From NCBI GenBank assembly GCA_027024225.1, contig JALVSR010000042.1, positions 1 through 43,661 on the forward strand: a stretch of 43,661 nt of DNA. The letters are read 5' to 3'. The stretch is from Hyphomicrobiales bacterium (lineage in GTDB: Bacteria > Pseudomonadota > Alphaproteobacteria > Rhizobiales > Aestuariivirgaceae). Below are positions 40,240 to 43,661 of the stretch, piece by piece (the first letter of the stretch is position 1; each line of letters starts with the position of its first letter). The translations under genes and the position numbers were made by a program. The notes under the pieces are model-generated. The model was not told where the DNA came from, searched no databases, and saw nothing but the letters and a program-made list of their open reading frames with translations.

Positions 40240-41667
40240 ATGCTCCCGGGGGTGGCTAGTTGGATTCACATGATGCGCGGTCTTCTTCGGTGGTTGGCGC
40301 CGATGCCGAAGGTCCCTTCCGGCCACCAGGCGCAAGCGCTCGCCCTGGCGTGGTCGCTGGCCCTTCTGGTTCCTGCGGCACATGCGCAACAGCCCGCCAG
40401 CCCCCCTCCGGAGCAACGTCAGCTCGAGCTGCTGAAACAGCGCATCAAGGAAGCCGAAAGGCAGCACCGGAACCTGCGGGAAGAACAGCAGGCGCTGCAA
40501 CGGGAGGCAGCGCGCATTTCCGGCGGGCTGGTGCGCATGGCGGCAAAAATGCAGGCGCTGGAACAACGCCTCTCCCAGGCCGAACGCCGCATTGCCGAGC
40601 TGGAAAGCCAACGCGGCACGTTGATCTCGCGCCTGCACGCGAACCGGGAGGCGATGGCGCATTTGCTGGCGGCCCTGCAACGGCTGCGGCGTGATCCGCC
40701 GCCCCCCTTCGTCACCAGCACCGAGGATGTGCTGAAAGCCGTGCGCAGCGCTCTCATGATGGGAGCGGTTCTGCCCGGTCTGGATGCCCGCGCCCGCAAA
40801 CTGAAGGCCGACCTGGAAAAGCTGGTGCGGCTGGAACGGCAACTGAAGGAAGAACGCCGGCAGCGGGCCCGGGCGCTGGCCCGACTGCGCGAAACGTCCG
40901 GCCGCATGCAAGGCATGCTGCGGCTGAAGGAAGACCTGCTGGCCCGCACCCGTCGGCGTCTGAGCCATCAGGCCCGGCGACTGGCCCGCCTGACCCGTCA
41001 GGCCAGGACGCTGGAAGAGCTGCTGGCGGCGCTGGAGCGCGAGCGTGAACGGCAACGACAGGCCCGCGCGCAACGGGAAAAGACGTTGAAGGCGCAAAGG
41101 GAACAAAAGCCAGAGCGAGAAAAGGCGATGGCCGAGGGCGAGCCGGAGCAGGGAGCGCCCCTCGGCCAGGAACGGAAAAAGGACACGCCCTCCGCCGGCC
41201 TCCGCCGTTTGGCCTTGGCGGATTTCGCCGTCCTCAAGGGGCGGCTGCCGTGGCCTGCGCAGGGGCGCAAGCTGGTGGGGTTTGGACAGAAAACGCCACT
41301 GCTTGGAAAATCGCGCGGCATATATCTCGCCACCCGCCCCGGCGCGGTGGTCACCACTCCGGTCAACGCCCGGGTGGAAATGGCCGGCCGGTTTCGCACA
41401 TATGGCAAACTTGTCATTTTGGAGGTGGGTGGAGGATATCGTATAGTGCTGGCCGGGCTGGCTCGGCTGAACGTGAAAACCGGAGACTGGGTGCGTGCCG
41501 GCGAACCACTGGGGCGGATGGGCGAAAGACCCGCTCCGGCCATTGTCATCGGCAATCGCATTGAACAGGGCCGTCCTATCCTCTACATGGAAATACGACA
41601 TCACGACAGGTTGCGAGATCCGGCCCGTTGGCTCATCCGGTCGCGCAAACAGGCATACAGGCAGTGA
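40240..41667 (+). CDS. EnvC-like murein hydrolase activator (coiled coil + degenerate LytM/M23 domain)
   Basis: A 475-residue periplasmic protein: signal peptide ending LALLVPAAHAQQ, two long coiled-coil stretches (about 55-125 and 190-290) and a C-terminal LytM-like domain. The zinc ligands and catalytic His of true M23 endopeptidases are not visible (YGKLVILEVGGGYRIVLAGLARLNV where active enzymes have His-rich strands), as in EnvC. It therefore probably activates a cell-wall amidase at division. The start is uncertain. ATG 40240 has AAAGGA too close; 40270 or 40303 would give a shorter, more typical signal peptide. The stop lies 14 bp before ctpA. Confidence 0.9.
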   Translation: MLPGVASWIHMMRGLLRWLAPMPKVPSGHQAQALALAWSLALLVPAAHAQQPASPPPEQRQLELLKQRIKEAERQHRNLREEQQALQREAARISGGLVRMAAKMQALEQRLSQAERRIAELESQRGTLISRLHANREAMAHLLAALQRLRRDPPPPFVTSTEDVLKAVRSALMMGAVLPGLDARARKLKADLEKLVRLERQLKEERRQRARALARLRETSGRMQGMLRLKEDLLARTRRRLSHQARRLARLTRQARTLEELLAALERERERQRQARAQREKTLKAQREQKPEREKAMAEGEPEQGAPLGQERKKDTPSAGLRRLALADFAVLKGRLPWPAQGRKLVGFGQKTPLLGKSRGIYLATRPGAVVTTPVNARVEMAGRFRTYGKLVILEVGGGYRIVLAGLARLNVKTGDWVRAGEPLGRMGERPAPAIVIGNRIEQGRPILYMEIRHHDRLRDPARWLIRSRKQAYRQ

Positions 41668-41681
41668 AGCAAGTGGATCAC

Positions 41682-43106
41682 ATGAAAAACCTCATGCACA
41701 AGGCGGCGCTGGTCGGACTGGGTGCGCTGCTGGCCACCGGTGCGGGGCTCTCCCTGCAGGCCATCGGCAAAAACAAGGATGGCGCCGATACCGCCGAAAA
41801 GAATATCGAGATCTACCGCCAGCTGGATTTGTTCGGCGAGGTTTTCGACCGGATCCGACGCGAATACGTGGAAGATCCGGACACGAAGAAACTCATCGAG
41901 GCCGCCATCAGCGGCATGCTCAAGTCGCTGGACCCGCACTCCAGCTATCTCAATGCCAAGAGCTACAACGAGATGCTGGTGAACATCCGCGGCGAGTTCG
42001 GCGGGCTGGGCATCGAGGTGACCATGGAAAACGGCGTCATCAAGGTGGTTTCGCCAATCGATGACACGCCGGCGGCCAAGGCCGGCGTGCTGGCCGGCGA
42101 TCTCATCATCAAGATCGACGGCAAGCCGGTAAAGGGCCTCACCCTGGGCCAGGCCGTGGAAAAGATGCGCGGCAAGCCCGGCACCCCCATCACCATCACC
42201 ATCCTGCGCAAGGGCAGGAAAGAGCCCTTCGACATTCGCATCGTGCGCGACATCATCCGCATCCGCTCGGTGAAATGGTCGGTGGAAGGGGGCGACATTG
42301 GCTACATCCGCATCACCCAGTTCAACGAACAGACCGAGCCGCGGCTGAAGGAAGCCATCGCCGATCTGGAAAAGAAGCTGGGCGACAAGCTCAAGGGGTA
42401 CATCATCGACCTGCGCAACAACCCCGGCGGCCTGCTGGACCAGGCCTGGAAAGTGTCCGATGCCTTCCTGGAGAAAGGCGAGATCGTTTCCGTACGCGGC
42501 CGCCGCGAGGCCAAGCGCTGGGACGCCACACCGGGCGACCTGGCGCAGGGTAAGCCCATCGTGGTGCTCATCAACGGCGGCTCGGCCTCCGCTTCGGAGA
42601 TCGTCGCCGGCGCGCTTCAGGACCACAAGCGCGCCGTCATCATCGGCACGCGCTCTTTCGGCAAGGGCTCGGTGCAGAAGATCATCCCCCTGCCGCCCGA
42701 CCGCGGGGCCATCCGCCTCACCACGGAGCGGTATTACACGCCGTCGGGCCGCTCCATTCAGGCCCGCGGCATCACGCCGGATCACGTAGTGGAGCAGGAG
42801 CTGCCGGATGAGCTGAAGGACAAGGCCGATCAGCTGCGGATTAAGGGTGAGGCCGGCCTGGAGGGCCACCTCAAGAACGACAAGGCCGAGGAAGTGGCCT
42901 CGCCCTCGCTGGTCTATGTGCCGCGCGACAAGAGCAAGGACACGCAGCTGAAGGCGGCCATTCGGTTCCTGCACGGCGAAAGCATCGCCATGCTGGAGAA
43001 AAAGCCGGAAAACAGGGACAAGAAGTCCGAAAAGGCGCTTGAGGCGCATCAGGCGCAAAAGGCTGAAGAGAAAGACGGGCCCGAAGCCGGGAAATCCGAC
43101 AAATAA
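41682..43106 (+). CDS. ctpA: C-terminal processing peptidase CtpA (S41 family)
   Basis: A periplasmic serine protease that trims envelope proteins and murein hydrolases. The signal anchor MKNLMHKAALVGLGALLATGAG is followed by the N-terminal S41 helices, a PDZ domain (GLGIEVTMENGVIKVVSPIDDTPAAKAGVLAGDLI, markers FGGLGIEV and SPIDDTPAAKAG), and the catalytic core YIIDLRNNPGGLLDQA, LINGGSASASEIVAGALQD (Ser) and TRSFGKGSVQ (Lys). The C-terminal 60 residues are Lys/Glu-rich and low complexity. I moved the start from the TTG at 41628 to ATG 41682, just after the envC stop. The envC-ctpA pair is conserved in alphaproteobacteria. Confidence 0.94.
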   Translation: MKNLMHKAALVGLGALLATGAGLSLQAIGKNKDGADTAEKNIEIYRQLDLFGEVFDRIRREYVEDPDTKKLIEAAISGMLKSLDPHSSYLNAKSYNEMLVNIRGEFGGLGIEVTMENGVIKVVSPIDDTPAAKAGVLAGDLIIKIDGKPVKGLTLGQAVEKMRGKPGTPITITILRKGRKEPFDIRIVRDIIRIRSVKWSVEGGDIGYIRITQFNEQTEPRLKEAIADLEKKLGDKLKGYIIDLRNNPGGLLDQAWKVSDAFLEKGEIVSVRGRREAKRWDATPGDLAQGKPIVVLINGGSASASEIVAGALQDHKRAVIIGTRSFGKGSVQKIIPLPPDRGAIRLTTERYYTPSGRSIQARGITPDHVVEQELPDELKDKADQLRIKGEAGLEGHLKNDKAEEVASPSLVYVPRDKSKDTQLKAAIRFLHGESIAMLEKKPENRDKKSEKALEAHQAQKAEEKDGPEAGKSDK

Positions 43107-43170
43107 CGCTTCGCCGCCGTCGCCCCACTTTCTCTCGGCGGATGCGAACAAGAGAGACGGGAAAGAACGG

Positions 43171-43210
43171 AAGCCACGCTGCCTGCAAGGGAGCGTGGCT
43201 TTTTCAAATT
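43171..43210 (+). terminator. Intrinsic terminator of envC-ctpA
   Basis: AAGCCACGCT and AGCGTGGCTT form a 10-bp stem with an 11-nt loop, followed by TTTCAAATTTTC. It lies 65 bp after the ctpA stop. Confidence 0.9.
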
Positions 43211-43236
43211 TTCAAATCGGAAAAGTCGCCGGCGAA

Positions 43237-43661
43237 CTAAACGCATTTTGGTTTTTGGTTGCTGCGGTGGCGGCTGGTGAAGGCCAGCTGCAAGAGGGCC
43301 AAAAGGATCGCGATGATCCAGTTGATCAGCAGCCGGAAGTTGTAGCCCACGGCGGCCAGGATGGCGTTGACGGCATCGCCCAGCGGATGAGCCAGATAGT
43401 TGCGGCCCATGCGGTGGCCCGCCTTCAGATGCCCAATCACCGGCTCGATGGCCGCCCGCCGCTAGGCAATGTTCTTCTCCTGCACCGTGGTGTCCACGAT
43501 CACCCGCGTGAAGTCCGAGGGCCGCGCCGCCCCAAGCCGCACCGCCGCCTGCAGGCTCGCCTGCAACAGCGCCATCACCTTCTCCTCGCCCAGGCGCTGC
43601 CGCCAGCGGGTCATCACGAATCATGTGTTCGGCTCCAGCCCGCTCCCCCTCCCGACCACCC
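43237..43661 (-). pseudogene. Decayed IS5-family transposase with internal deletion (continues past right edge)
   Basis: On the minus strand one frame reads MTRWRQRLGEEKVMALLQ ... FTRVIVDTTVQEKNIA, an in-frame TAG, then RRAAIEPVIGHLKAGHRMGRNYL ... AILAAVGYNFRLLINWII and a stop at 43237. The first block is the start of the catalytic DDE domain and the second the C-terminal end. The roughly 150-200 residues that normally separate them are missing. A further in-frame TGA precedes MTRW. The element is therefore inactive. ORF 43237-43440 is its C-terminal piece. Terminal inverted repeats were not identified; the end should lie between about 43205 and 43236, next to the ctpA terminator. Confidence 0.85.

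Noticed and set aside
38716-41604. 962-aa minus-strand ORF
   Set aside because: It is the antisense shadow of chvG and envC; composition is low-complexity His/Gln/Leu and both plus-strand genes have full motifs.

Overview
This 43.7-kb, GC-rich window comes from an alphaproteobacterial chromosome. The evidence is a SciP (DUF1153) CtrA inhibitor divergent from mnmA, a PodJ-like polarity protein, a ChvI/ChvG two-component pair, an MbfA-type membrane ferritin and two PmtA-type phospholipid N-methyltransferases. A complete sat plus aprMBA module indicates dissimilatory sulfite oxidation, so the host is probably a chemolithotrophic or mixotrophic sulfur oxidiser, perhaps Hyphomicrobiales-like. I cannot name genus or species from sequence alone. 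Gene starts were moved from the ORF track where a ribosome binding site or family length argued for it.

Layout. 1-12.6 kb, mostly minus strand: the 5' end of a putative outer-membrane barrel gene, an array of terminator-like hairpin repeats, a HerA/DUF853 ATPase, a PodJ-like Sel1 protein, a region dense in inverted repeats, an orphan RND adaptor, then sciP-fmt-truA-trkH-mazG-like. 12.7-16.9 kb, plus strand: mnmA, two phospholipid methyltransferases, tRNA-Met(CAT) and mbfA. 17-24.5 kb: secA (minus), divergent from a parvulin isomerase, argJ, rph and trxB (plus), with two very long inverted repeats between argJ and rph.

24.6-32.8 kb: an OmpA-family lipoprotein and sat (minus), an 840-bp intergenic region, then aprM-aprB-aprA followed by three genes not known to me as part of the pathway (a 139-aa protein, a SlyD-like FKBP and a 52-aa protein), a terminator, and a CBS-domain protein. 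AprBA would oxidise sulfite with AMP to APS, AprM would pass electrons to the quinone pool, and Sat would convert APS and pyrophosphate to ATP and sulfate. The three small co-directional genes are the best candidates for undescribed accessory functions.

32.9-43.7 kb: hemN, rdgB and a soluble hybrid histidine kinase (minus), then chvI-chvG-envC-ctpA (plus), joining envelope-stress signalling to cell-wall remodelling genes, and at the right edge a decayed IS5-family transposase. Intrinsic terminators are recognisable at most convergent junctions. No rRNA, CRISPR array, prophage or intact mobile element is seen.
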